Below are positions 33,632 through 44,885 of a stretch of 64,000 bases of DNA, piece after piece; position 1 is the stretch's first letter, and each line of letters opens with the position of its first letter. The DNA comes from Carettochelys insculpta (taxonomy: Eukaryota > Chordata > Testudines > Carettochelyidae). The DNA is taken from positions 176,374,798 through 176,438,797 of the forward strand of contig NC_134138.1 in NCBI RefSeq assembly GCF_033958435.1, in the 5' to 3' direction. The notes beneath the pieces were generated by a model. It had not been told where the DNA came from. It made no database searches and saw only the letters and a program-made list of their open reading frames with translations. A program made the position numbers and the translations under genes.

Positions 33632-33725
33632 TAGATTGTAAGCTCTGTGTGGCAGACTATTTATTTTGTCCTGGTTTTGTACAGTGCCTAACACAATGAG
33701 ACCCTGGTCCATGAAAGGGTTTTCT
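33632..33725 (+). repeat. MIR/L2-type tail fragment
   Basis: TTAGATTGTAAGCTCTGTGTGGCAGACTATTT ... TTGTACAGTGCCTAACACAATGAGACCCTGGTCCATG, the conserved 3' module shared with 41563-41665. Confidence 0.55.
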
Positions 33726-35634
33726 AGGCTGTTCTAAGTCAGCAGTGAAAAGGGCTGTGTTTGAGTAAAAGGGGCAGAAAATTTGATATGAATGATGGGA
33801 AAGCTAATTTATGACTGCCCTGTTTAAATACATAGGAAAAAAAGGCATATTTCCAATTATTGAAAATTGCTCTGATTCCTCTGATGAATTAGCAAGGATG
33901 AATCATCCTCCTATTATACTGTTTATTCTTACTCAAAGCTAGAATCTGCAGCTCAAGCTCTGTAGGACCCTGTTCTACAATGACTGAGGCACATGCTTAC
34001 CTTTATGCAGGAGAAGGCCAAATGACTTTATGTCCCATGTGCATAAAACTAAGCAGGTAAATAAGTTATTTTCCCCAGAGAGTGAATGTCATCTCAGGAG
34101 AAATATTTAAGACACTTCCAGACAGAAATATTTCTGTCTCCTCATTCTTTCCTTTCTCCTCCCTCTTACTTTATTGCTGGACAGGTACATACATATTTTA
34201 AACTTCATCAGTGCCAAGTCATTATTTGCCACCTGAAGTCAATCCTCTGCCTGGATGGGGGAGGGTGGGGGGGACCAGCAGTAATGTAACACTTTAAAGA
34301 CCAACAAAGGTTCACAAAATCTCTGCATGTGGGTTATCATACCCACAGTGACATTGCAGTAAGCTACAAAAAAAAAACTTTTGGTAGGAACTTATTAATA
34401 TTAAAAATAGAAAATTCCATGTGCATGTTTTTAATTATCATATTTCATTTCCTTCCCTTCCCCACCCTTCACTAAAACTCAACAAGGGTTGAAGGACTTT
34501 CACTCAGATTTTACCCACATATTTGCATTTGGGAGAAGATTAAGCTCAGATAGCTTAAGCCCCCAAAGGAGGATTTTTCAAACAAGTCGTGATTTGTGAA
34601 AACAAGTATTCGTATTTTCAAACATGATTATCCACAGACTTTTCTAGAAACTAGTGTGTTAACTATACAGCAGTTTATGTTTGATTCAAGAATTTGCTGA
34701 AGAATTCTACAGTTAGATTTCACTATATGTATGAATTCTTTTTTTCACTATATGTATGAATTCTTTTAAAGAGAATCTTTTTTCTTATACAAAAACAAAA
34801 TCAATCCATGTATATATAGAATCAATTGGAATCTACTACTCTTCATTTCTAATTGGGAATTGAATATTTTTCATTGCCTTAATCCTGCTTTTTTGTAAAA
34901 ATACACATTTTCACATGAAAACTTCAATTTCCTATGTTCTTATGTGGACCTGTGTACTCCATAGTAAGGAAATAAGTAATCAGGACTGAAATCTTCAAAC
35001 TTTTCTGTGGTAAGGAAGCTTAAGTAAATCATTCTACATACAAATGCACAAAGGAGAGAATTAGATATTCGAAAGTCAGCATTAGACCTTGGTGAATATG
35101 GATTGTTCAATTTACTGGCAGGTCTGAAAACAAATAGTTATGTTTTGAAACAAAGCAAAAAAAACACGAATTGAAATTTTGTTGTTTGCTGAAAGAGGAA
35201 TCTATAAATTGCAGATCAAACAAAATGTTTGAGCATTTAGTAAATTACAAAATGTTAGAAATAAAGAAATATTTTGATACACAAACTGGCTTTGAATAAA
35301 CAAAATTACCCATTACTAAGTTGTCAAAATAAACTATGTCATTTGGGGGATTTCTTCCCTCCCAAAATGTGATTGTGAAATTGACAGTGTCACAAAACAT
35401 TTCCATATCAAATCTGTATTTTTCCACCATTATCACTGGAGCGCAGCAGAATGGGTGGGCAGAGCATGGTGAGCCAGCTCCCACACCACCCACCACTCTT
35501 GGCAGCACAGGACAGGGCCTGAACTTCTGGAAGCACAGAGCATGCTGCGCTGGTGGAGGTGGAGCTCCAGGGGCTGAGATGCCCAGGGCTTTGGGGAGGG
35601 GAGTGTTAGCATAGTGCAGAGCCCAGATGCGGAA
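33726..35634. other. Mostly AT-rich spacer with a GC patch
   Basis: No gene supported. About 35440-35620 is GC-richer and could be a decayed repeat. A direct duplication of TTCACTATATGTATGAATTCTT occurs at about 34719-34764. Confidence 0.5.
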
Positions 35635-35700
35635 GGGATCCTCTCAGTTATGTAGAATATTTGAATTTCCAGCAACCTCCCAGTCCTGGGCTGCTGGATA
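35635..35700. repeat. Unidentified dispersed repeat, copy 2
   Basis: TGTAGAATATTTGAATTTCCAGCAACCTCCCAGTCCTGGGCTGCTGGATAT matches 2395-2470. Confidence 0.4.
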
Positions 35701-35735
35701 TACTGTGTCAAGCCTAGTGTAAATAGTTGTTTCTG

Positions 35736-35767
<32 letters not shown>
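35736..35767 (+). repeat. (TG)n microsatellite
   Basis: Uninterrupted TG dinucleotides, about 16 units. Confidence 0.95.
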
Positions 35768-35769
<2 letters not shown>

Positions 35770-36144
35770 GCATCACTGTGCATTTCTTTCTTTCACTGAT
35801 AAAGAGGATGAACCCTATGAGCTTCTTGTAATATTTTTACACAGCATAAGACAGGTTTATTTAGGGTTTTGGTCCCTGTGAGGTGTTGGTTTCCTATGTG
35901 CTGAACCCATACAGCTGAACTGATGCAGTGTTTGTGTTGCTTTATAGGGGGCTGTTTCCCCAACTCTGTGCCTTTGCTGGAGGAGACTAGAGCTTCTGGC
36001 CCAGCAGGCCAAGGTGGTGAGGATTCCAGGGAGCAGGAAGATGGGTGTCAGTGGGTTGGCCAGCACAATGGGGGACAAACTCAAGGAGATTTTTGTGATC
36101 CAACCCATCACAATTCACTGCAGGCTTTGGGCCAGATTCTCAAA

Positions 36145-36584
36145 AGCTGTCTAGATTACAGCAATTTTTTGACAGAAGTTTTTGTCAGATGATATCTTCT
36201 GACAAAACTTCTGTTGACAGATGGTGGCCAAATTGCTAAGCAGATTGCAAGAGTGATCTGCTCTATTGACAGACAGCAGCAGGATTGCCTGGCTGCTCTT
36301 TCGACAAAATAGCCAACCACAAGCTTAGCAGACACAGCTGCCTGGTTTCTGGAAGCCCTGTCTGTTGACAGAGGGCCCCGCAGAACATCCAGACTCATTT
36401 TCTGTCAACAGTGATCTGTCAACAAGACGTTATGCCTTGAAGGGAGTGGGATAAAACTGTCAACAACTGTGCTGCATTCTGTCAATTTATTGTCTAAAGA
36501 ACATTTTGGGAATCTGGATGCTTCCTGGGATTTGTTGGCAAAACACCAGTTTTGTCGACAAAAATCTTCTAGTGTAGACATAGA
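36145..36584. mobile_element. MITE, family D
   Basis: Left end near GCTGTCTAGATTACAGC, right end CTAGTGTAGACATAGAC. Interior full of TCTGTCAACA / TGTTGACAGA and TTTTGTCGACAAAA. Diverged copy of the elements at 6571, 37511 and 55021. Confidence 0.6.
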
Positions 36585-36659
36585 CAAAGATGTAGAGGTG
36601 CTGAACACACAGAGAGGCAACCAGGAGTCTTGAGAAGTGCAATGGGAGGTAGGGTCACA

Positions 36660-37019
36660 GGCTGCTGCTACACTACCATGGTCCCGTCAGAGAGACCATG
36701 GTAATGAGACAATCTGAAGCATAATGGCGGCTGTGTGAACAGGCTTTGAATTGCAGATTGACAGTGAAGAGGGGGGCAGCTTTGAAATAAGTGCCTTGCT
36801 TTGACATTCCCTTACTCCCACAGAACTAGAATGGAGTAAGGGAATGTCGAAGCAGGGTGCTTATTTCTTCACTGTCAAACTGAAAATTGAAGTTTGTTCA
36901 CGCGGCCACCATTATGGTAATGAGGCACCGAATATGCATATCAGCACCTCATTAACTTGCTTCAAATTGCCTCATTACCATGGCACGTCTGACAGGACGA
37001 TGGTAGTGTAGCGGCAGCC
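36660..37019. mobile_element. MITE, family G, with ACA duplication
   Basis: 360 bp. Ends GGCTGCTGCTACACTACCATGG and CGATGGTAGTGTAGCGGCAGCC are inverted repeats. ACA lies on both sides (36657-36659 and 37020-37022). The near-perfect centre ATTCCCTTACTCC / GGAGTAAGGGAAT makes almost the whole element a hairpin. Confidence 0.8.
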
Positions 37020-37021
37020 AC

Positions 37022-37290
37022 AGATTTCAAAGGACAGAAGAGACCATTCTATTGCTCTACTCTGACTTCTTGCAAAACATACAAGAGAACTTTTAAAAAA
37101 TAATGCCTGGATCTTGTAAAATGATATTCAACCTTCATTTCAAAACTCTTAGTGATAGAGGACTCATCACAAACCCTGGTAAAATGGTCCCATGGTTAAT
37201 TATTCGCACTGTTAAAATTTTTACACTGAATTTGTATAGCTTCATCTTCCAGCCATGGGAAGAAAGACACCTATCCTTAGCGTTTTATAG
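37022..37290 (-). mobile_element. CR1 LINE 3' fragment
   Basis: TTTCAAAGGACAGAAGAGACCATTCT ... CTCTACTCTGACTTCTTGC is the reverse complement of the CR1 3' end, diverging to the right. MITE G abuts its terminal side. Confidence 0.6.
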
Positions 37291-37510
37291 TTTAAAATAA
37301 CTACTGTGAACATAGCTCAGTAGGCTTACACACACGTGACATACTGGAATTTAGTAATAGATTTCCAGAAGATACAAAAAGAAGGAATAGAATCCAGCCT
37401 CCTCTCTTTGTTTGTTTGTTTGTTTTTTTTCCCCCGGGGGACTAACAGGAGTGTAATATAGGGAAAATATGTATCATTAGAGTCAGCAGATCTGACTCTG
37501 AGTACCCACA

Positions 37511-38301
37511 GGCTATGGTACGCTAGAAGCATCTGTTGACAGTCAAGAGATTTTCCATCAAAATGTCTGTTGACAAAGTGTGGCCACACGCAAAAGCCAA
37601 CTGGAAGAGCACTCTGCTCTGTCAACAGAGTGAACAGACAACCCAGGTGCTCTCTTGACAAAACAAGCACCAGGAAGCACAGCAGACAGCCTGTCTGTCG
37701 AGAGAAGCCCCCCCTCCCCCGAGCATTCATATGATTCTTTTGTTGACAGACTCTGTAGACAACAGCATTATGCCTCATGGCTGAGAGGCAGACCTCTGCA
37801 AGCGGAAGTGCTGGGTCTGGTGGACAAACTGTCAACAAAACACATTGGCTAGTGCTACACTCCCACCTAGTGCTGGCAGCTTGATGCAAATAAGCAGTCT
37901 TGAAAATTCAAAATGGCTGCTTATTTGCATATCCAAGCAGCTCATTTGAATATTTGTGGCAGAAAACAAGAGATGAAGATGTAGTTCTGCCGGCAAAGTA
38001 CCCCCCCCTTGTCACCAGCCCCTTATCCCTGGAAAAAATTGGGGATAAGGGGCTGCTGACAAAGGGGGTTTTCACTGGCAGAAACACGTCTTCACTGTAT
38101 GTTTTCTGTCATGAATATGCAAATGAGCCACTTGAATATTCACATGAGTAGCCATTTTGAATTTTTGAGACTGCTTATTTGCATCAAGCTGCCAGCCCTA
38201 GGAGTGAGTGTAACACTAGCCATTTTGTATGTGGACATTCCACCTGTTTTGTTGACAAAACCGGGATTTTGTTGTCAGAACTCGCTACTGTAAGTGTAGC
38301 C
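37511..38301. mobile_element. MITE, family D, with nested family E element
   Basis: Left end GGCTATGGTACGCTAGAAGC, right end CTACTGTAAGTGTAGCC, with ACA on both sides (37508-37510 and 38302-38304). TGTTGACA blocks and a TTTTGTTGACAAAA core as in other D copies. Subtracting the inserted 375-bp element and its 3-bp duplication leaves about 413 bp, close to copies at 6571 and 36145. Confidence 0.75.
37847..38221. mobile_element. MITE, family E, nested, with ATT duplication
   Basis: 375 bp. Ends GGCTAGTGCTACACTCCCACC and GGAGTGAGTGTAACACTAGCC. ATT at 37844-37846 and 38222-38224. The interior is hairpin-like (CAGCTTGATGCAAATAAGCAG inverted at the other end, and GCCCCTTATCCC / GGGATAAGGGGC at the centre). 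Confidence 0.8.
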
Positions 38302-38304
38302 ACA

Positions 38305-39340
38305 AAGAACAGATCTTTCAAATAGTCACTTTGCAGAACAGGGTTACACTTTAATGCTAAATGGTGCTGGAAAATAGACTGCACAGATGGACTGTTATTA
38401 GCATTGGATCTATGATCCCATACAGAGACGAGATTTGCAAAGAGTATATCAACAGACCGATGCACAATGTGTAAAGGTAAATCAGAGCCTAAGATAATCC
38501 CATAAAGACTTGTTTTGTATCCCAGAAATACTAGTTTAAAACGTAAAATACACAGAACAATGGCAAAATGAAAGATACTTATTTGGTCAACTTAACAAGA
38601 TGGATAATATTTTTGGCCACCAATGTTTCTTACAGGGAGTCACTAGACACTTTAGGGATTGAGCCAAAGCCCTCCAAGATCAATAGAGAGACTCCTGTAG
38701 AGCTTTACAGGCTTTGAATCAGGCCCTCAAGGCAGGATGCTTAAAGGTCTCTGAAAACCTCTTTCATAAGAGACAACAAGACAGCGGGAAAGCATTACAT
38801 TTTTCTTAGACTACTTCTTCAAAAATGTAGTTGTTGATAGATTTCTCAATATAAAAAGACCAGGACTTTATTTTGCCTCAGGTTATTGGTACAGGTAGTA
38901 TTCCTTTTGGAAAGATTTATACCCTCCCTGCCCACCACCCCCCCTTCAAAAAATAGTTAAAAAACCAGAGTAATTTTTTTTCTTTGCCAATTTCACAGGA
39001 ATCAAAATACCTTTGAATTTTATAAATGCAAGAAAGGAATGAAAGAGGTCAGATTTCTGTGTTCCTTGATCATTTTTTATTCCAGGAAACCCCACTTAGT
39101 AATAACCATGTGAAATGAATCGTTCTTATTTACATGTGTTCTTTAGCGGTGTAATTGTTTCAACTTCAGCTGAGTCATTCATTTACACCAAATTAATTGA
39201 GAGGTATACTAGATAGATCCAAAAATATGCAAGAAACTTAACATTTGCCCCCCAAACCCAATTTCACCGATGTTGCATTGCCATTTTAGTGATAACAATT
39301 TTTTTTTTCCTGCACAAAGGGTATGACTATTTGGGACATT
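38305..39340. other. Spacer with one short palindromic repeat
   Basis: Only 38660-38735 is recognisable: GAGCCAAAGCCCTCCAAGATCAATAG and CAGGCTTTGAATCAGGCCCT are inverted halves of the repeat at 7408. The rest is unassigned. Confidence 0.5.
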
Positions 39341-39344
39341 CCTA

Positions 39345-39956
39345 GATGACATTTGACCACTGGACATTAACAGGACTTTTGAGAGCAAGACACAAGAAGT
39401 AACTCTTCTGCTCAACTCAGCGCTCATTAGACCTCATTTGGAGTATTGTGTCTAGTTCTGCGCAAAACATTTCAACAAAGATGTGGAGAAATTGGAAAAG
39501 GTCCAGAGAAGAGCAACAAGAATGATTAAAGGTCTAGAGAACATGAGCTATGAGGGGAGACTGAAATAAGCGGGCTAGTTTAACTTCGAAAAGAGAAGAC
39601 TGAGAGGGGACATGACAGTAGTTTTCAAGTACCTCAAAGAAGGTTACAAGGAGGAGAGGGAAAAATTGTTCTCCCTGGCTTCTGAGGATAGGACAAGGAG
39701 CAATGGGCTTAAACTGAAGCAAGCGAGGTTTAGATTAGAAATTAGGAAAAACTTCCTAACTGTCAGGGTGGTTAGACACTAGAATAAATTACCTAGGGAG
39801 GTTGTGGAATCTCCATCACTGGAGATATTTAAGAGCAGGTTATATAGACACCTATCTGGGATGGTGTAAATGGTTCTTGGTCCTGCCAAGAGGGCAGGGA
39901 ACTGGACTCAGTGACTCAGAACTCTCCAGTTCTAGTATTCTATGATTCTATGACAT
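39345..39956 (+). mobile_element. CR1 LINE 3' end with tail
   Basis: About 610 bp. GGAGTATTGTGTCTAGTTCTG, GTCCAGAGAAGAGCAACAAG, ATGATTAAAGGTCTAGAGAAC, TGAGAGGGGACATGA, the block TTAGGAAAAACTTCCTAAC and the 3' end ATTCTATGATTCTATGA are typical of the CR1 3' coding end and UTR. Strongly 5'-truncated. Stops break the remaining RT tail. Confidence 0.9.
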
Positions 39957-39959
39957 TTT

Positions 39960-41250
39960 AACTTGTAAACAAAAAAGTATTTTTTCATTTTCCAAATATG
40001 AAAGTCATGAAAATATCTTTTCTGGGCAAAAGTCCCCAGAACAAAAAAGATGTTGGCTCCTCCCATCCCCAAGGTCTGCTTGCTCTGCCTGGAACCTCCT
40101 TGAGGTCATACTGGTGATCCACTACTTTTACTGAAGGGAGACTTCTTCAGTCTGACTGCAGCCTGCCACTCTTTCACTTTGATGGCAGCTGACTGCTTTC
40201 CCTAAAGGGGCAGCAATCAGCAAGACTGGAGCTTTCAGTGATGAATGTATCCTTCGAAACAAGCAGCAATATTTCAGACAGATATGCAAGCCTATGGGCA
40301 CACATCAGGGAAGTTGTGAGGCTGGAAGGGGTCACAAAAAATTCTTGGAAACAACTCGCTTCTGTGGCCATAATCCACATTTCCTAAAACATGAGACTTC
40401 TGGTAACCCAGGGCCATCTAAAATAACCTTATCAGTGTGCCGCTGAAAATACACAACAGTTTCAGTCACAGTTATCTTTCTTTTCCTTCACTCTCTTCCT
40501 GATCTACTTTGAACTTGATTAGTGTTCCCTGCAAGTCCTCAGGACAACCCTGAATTAGCATGCTTCTGATAACACTGCCCTCCCTATAAGCATCTCTTCA
40601 TGTATGGATTTCTTTTTCTGGCTGCTAATAATAATTAATGTCATATGATCACGTTATCAAACAACAATACTGTACTTCTCTGAGAAAAGATATTAAAGAG
40701 ATTAAGTTTAGAGAAATCCCTATTTATAATTCACAAGGCTTGCCAAAGAGTTCATTTATCTTCAATCCTCCTGTCTGAAGTTATATATTTAGCAACCACC
40801 ACCTGCATTGGCTGTACTTTTATTAGAAGAGAAATTATATCTTTTCTGTAGAGGGATGATAATCAGTAGAGGGCAAGTAACGGACCACAAATGTTCATGG
40901 TGTAATTAAAGAGCTCTTCAACCTGTCAGCTTCAAATGATGTGTTGCAGATTGCATTTGGGAAAAGTGAAATACTAGCAATGGAAAATCTCCCAGGCCTA
41001 AACAGGGAAGTATAACAGCGGTATTCAAACAAGGTGAAACTCAATGGAAATCTGGTGATTTATTTAAACCACGTGTTGCATGGGTTAAGTGTGCTCCCCT
41101 GAATAACAACATCTAAATTTCGTCTTTATTCTTTGCATCATTGTATGGGGATGTGCAGGTCTGCCTGATTGATCTGGCAAATTGCAACAATTTATGCCCA
41201 AAGAAAGAGGGTGCCATAATGCACACTTGCTAACTCTAAGGATAGTTCAG
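39960..41250. other. Spacer, nothing recognised
   Basis: No supported gene or repeat. Confidence 0.5.
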
Positions 41251-41254
41251 CTCT

Positions 41255-41420
41255 AAAATAGGCTTCCAAAGAAGGTGTGGAATCCTACCCAGGGAAGGCA
41301 GGGATTAAGAAATCACCTACCAGAGATGGTCTGGGTTTACTTGGTCCTGCCCCAGTGCAAGGGGCTGGACTTGACTTCTCAAGGACCCTTCCAGCTCTGC
41401 ATTTCTATGATTGTATAGGC
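41255..41420 (+). mobile_element. CR1 LINE short 3' end
   Basis: GGCTTCCAAAGAAGGTGTGGAATC ... CAAGGGGCTGGACTTGACTTC ... CATTTCTATGATTGTAT is the last part of the CR1 3' end, less complete than at 39.3 kb. Confidence 0.75.
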
Positions 41421-41562
41421 TGATTTGCAAAGTCTTCAAAGGAATGTAGGTTAAAAAGAGTAAATGGAATCAACAACTGTGCCTTGACAATAGAATTTGA
41501 GAATGCAAAGTATAATTTTTCTTGTGCTGCATGATCCAGCAGAAGTATTATACCCCTATTTA

Positions 41563-41665
41563 GGCTGTAAGCTTTGTGGGGCAGGGGCTTTCTTCATCTT
41601 CTGTGTTTGCGCCACACCTAGTACAATGGGGTCCTGATCCATGGCTGGACTCTTGAGCACTATAA
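41563..41665 (+). repeat. MIR/L2-type tail fragment
   Basis: GGCTGTAAGCTTTGTGGGGCAGGGGCTTTC ... CACACCTAGTACAATGGGGTCCTGATCCATGGCTGGA, best-preserved copy of this module in the window. Confidence 0.6.
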
Positions 41666-41669
41666 TCGT

Positions 41670-43290
41670 ACAAATAACATAGACTAAAACAGAAGCAGCC
41701 CCAGTCTGTGGAATACTGCATAAATGTACTAAACAAAATGTCAAAATCTTATTTTCTTTTAATGGTTATTGACTAGTGGAACATTCACATGCATGCAAAG
41801 CCAGTCAGAATATTAATGCAGACACAATCTTGAAGTTCAGAAAGGCATTTGAAGTTTGCTTCATTACCCTGCCTACTCTGGCCTCTTGAGTCTACAGAGT
41901 TGGAATAGAAATGGAAACCACAAATAAAGATTCTTTCACCATCTGGGACCATCAATCTGATATGAAACACCCACGAGACTAGTGTGTGTGAACACTGACT
42001 AAACTCATTATAAAAAGGCTCAGGTCTAAATGTGGGCAATGATTGATTGACACATATGGGTGGGCAGGTGGGTGGAAACAATATTTTATCCCAACATACT
42101 AATCCATTTATAAAACAGAAGTGCTAAGGAAAGCTCTTGCAAATAACTAATGTTAAGACAGAAGAAGAAAAATAATGTAAATAATTCCTCCGAATAAGAA
42201 ATATGATTGATGGCTTTTCCCACATACACTGGACACAATCCTGCATGTACTCAAGTTTCATCAAAATAGCAAGTGTGGGAACAGGCTAAGTGACTTCAAT
42301 TCAGTATTATTAGAACTCAAGTCTGGAATTATTATGTAACTTCTGAACATCAAACAATGCTTTTACTGTTGTACGAGAAACACCATACCGTCATGCCTGA
42401 CCCCTGCCCTAAGAAATAGTATATTTTCACTACATGCCTAAATTAAACTGGTTTTTTCCACACAATACACGGTCTAACCTTAATTTATGCTTATACTAAT
42501 GTACTAGGTTTCCTATTATTCTGTATCATTGTTCGCTGTGCATCTCATACTCTACACATGGAAGTCTTATTTTCCTACTAACCCATAAGAAGGAATTGTT
42601 TAGGAAAGGATCACATAACAAACATAACACAACCGTCTACATTCTCAACCTGTCTACATGGTCACTGCTATAGCTATCATAAACATTTGCTTCTGATGAA
42701 GATTGTTTTCATAAAATGTGCACATTTGGCATATCCAGTGAAATATATGTTGTGTTATTTCACAGCAAGTTAATATATCCTGCGGTGTGAACAAGAGGAG
42801 AATATTCTTGATATTTCTGTTCCTTTATCAGCATTGTGCAGACATTTCAGCTATTTCAGAGCATTTTTCCTCCCAATTGATCTTCAGCATTTCTATCTTC
42901 ACTGAGAAAATGAGTGCTAGTATGGAAAACCACACCATCTGTATTTGGTTATCATATCCTGAGACAAAATGAATATTTTTTCTCATCACGGTGCTAAATA
43001 TTTATATATCAACATACCACTGTTTTCATTTTTGTTATACTCATTTCCTGTAAATGCACTGCAAGTCTATGACCAAAAAGATATGTAAATAGTAATGTGA
43101 TTCAAGCATAATTGCTTATTTGATTTAAGTTTAATTATATAAAAAGTGAAAGTGCCTGATTAAACGTCGGCTGATCTTTTTTTTGTTTAGGAGATTTTTT
43201 TTCTTAAAAGGAATTTAACACCCTTTCCCCCAAAGGAGGAGTTTGAAGCAATTTGTGTGTGTGTGCGTGTGCGTGTGCATGTGCGTGTAC

Positions 43291-43321
<31 letters not shown>

Positions 43322-43590
43322 GTAAATGAAAGGAAACTTAAGCATTCAATTTCAGACCTGGCTTAATTTACAGTTTTCAAGCTCAAGGATAAATGATTGT
43401 AATACTTCAGACAAATTTCCTCAGGGGAATCCAAGAGCATAGCTGGCACATCACCCCTCCTTTGATCATTCCAACAGGGAAACAAATGCTGACAAATGTG
43501 AGGTTGCTCCTTCCGTTGAGTCTACGAAACATTTTCATGGGCATTAAAGGTCCCTGTTGCAGAAGGAAAGGTACTTTAAGACCACCCATG
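41670..43590. other. AT-rich spacer with a microsatellite
   Basis: No gene supported. Contains the TG/CG-rich microsatellite annotated separately. Confidence 0.55.
43253..43316 (+). repeat. (GT)n microsatellite with GC interruptions
   Basis: GTGTGC units at first, then pure GT. About 64 bp. Confidence 0.95.
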
Positions 43591-43596
43591 AAGAAG

Positions 43597-43790
43597 GGGT
43601 GATCTTATTGTTAAGGCACTGAACTAGATTCAAATGCCTTGAATACAGTTTTTGAAAGAGGCACAGATAACTTGATCTTGTTAAGTCACTTAAACCTTTT
43701 ACCTCAGTTAACTATTTGTGAACTAGGGATACAGTCTCTCATCTACTTAAGCTCTGGCTCCGCAAGCATACAGCTTCTGGCACAACAAGG
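43597..43790 (+). repeat. MIR-like SINE
   Basis: TTATTGTTAAGGCACTGAACTAGATTCAAATGCC (tRNA-like head), then CTTGTTAAGTCACTTAAACC, TTTTACCTCAGTTAACTATTTGTGAACTAGGGATA follow the MIR order of blocks. The LINE begins soon after. Confidence 0.6.
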
Positions 43791-43861
43791 CCTCACTAAA
43801 GATTATTTCTCAACATCACCCTTTTGAGTGAAGGCAGGCACCTCAAACCTCTTTTTCCTGG

Positions 43862-44720
43862 GTGCTGGTGGGGGGGAAGCAGAAGAAAAGGAGTGCACGC
43901 GCCTGGCACTCTACCCCGTCGGAGGACGGGGTGGATGTGCCGCGCAAGGCACTCAAGAGAGCTGCCAGCCCCAATCCACCTGCCAAACCCCCGGCTACCG
44001 ATCATCTGCCAGGGGCGTTGGAGGCCGCCGCAGCGGTGGCAAAAAAGACACACCACCCCCCCAACCTGTTGGCGCCTGCCGCTGAGTGTGCTGGCACCTT
44101 GTCCTTACCCCCCTCTCCCTCCCCACTGCGCGAGGAAGCCCCCCCTCCTGACACCCCTTCTGTTCATATCCCCACCCCTGCTCCCACTTTAGCTCCACCA
44201 CTTGCCACCACCCCCATACCTTTTCCCAGCCAATGCCCCGCCCCGGAACCCGCAATCCTACCCCTTCCAGACCCTCCCCTTCCTCCACTCCCTCCTTTTT
44301 CTCCCCCCCGCTGCCTCCTCCCACTCCCCCTCACAACCCTTCCCTTCCCCCGATGATTTCCATCCCCCCGCCCCCATCCCTCCTCTTCCTACCCCTCCTT
44401 TCGACCCCTGCCCACTCATAACCGCCCCCGAGGCTGTAACCGCTTGGGAGGCCCCCCTTGTATCGCCCTCTCCCAGCACTTTCGGGGCTGTTCTCCCTCT
44501 GCCGCCCTCATCCCTCCCAAAACCAGACCCCAGTCCCCACCTCAATCTTTTCTCTGGCCGTGGGGCCCAAAAGAACACGAGGCTGATGGGTACTCGAGAC
44601 CCCGAGACCTCGGCACCCCATGCACTGGTGGGTGAGATGCGCCAGTTCTTGGAGGACGTTTGCGGCTCCAAGAACAAGGTTGCTCTTGCCGTCCAGTGCT
44701 GGGGGGCTTCCACTCCATCT
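43862..44720 (+). pseudogene. Tx1-type LINE ORF1, C-terminal part
   Basis: Broken frame beginning in a basic segment (GGKQKKRSARAW) and continuing through a long proline-rich region (about 44100-44570) to the conserved-looking MRQFLEDVCGSKNKVALAVQCWG segment near 44635-44705. At least two frame changes are needed. The RNA-binding CCHC part expected upstream is not here; it occurs in the minus-strand piece at 58.2-59.5 kb. ORF1 protein packages LINE RNA, by analogy with L1 and Tx1. The product boundary with ORF2 is unclear, because no stop separates them in the 44660 frame. Confidence 0.55.
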
Positions 44721-44885
44721 TAGAGTCCGTGAGGGCCCTTCTGAAGGAGGACAAGGGGACCGGGAAGAGGGACGCCACGGCTTACCAATGGGCCCGTGGC
44801 TTCCGTGACACCTTCATCACCTTTGGGGTTGGTCACAGTTTGCTGCATGGCCCCACGGGAACCGTTGGTGCTCCTCTGGCGAGGA

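Noticed and set aside
43253..43316. CRISPR-like or regulatory array
   Set aside because: It is a plain GT microsatellite without spacers, in a vertebrate sequence.
44258..44713. Minus-strand Gly/Arg-rich frame opposite LINE ORF1
   Set aside because: It mirrors the proline-rich plus-strand coding sequence and has no domain.
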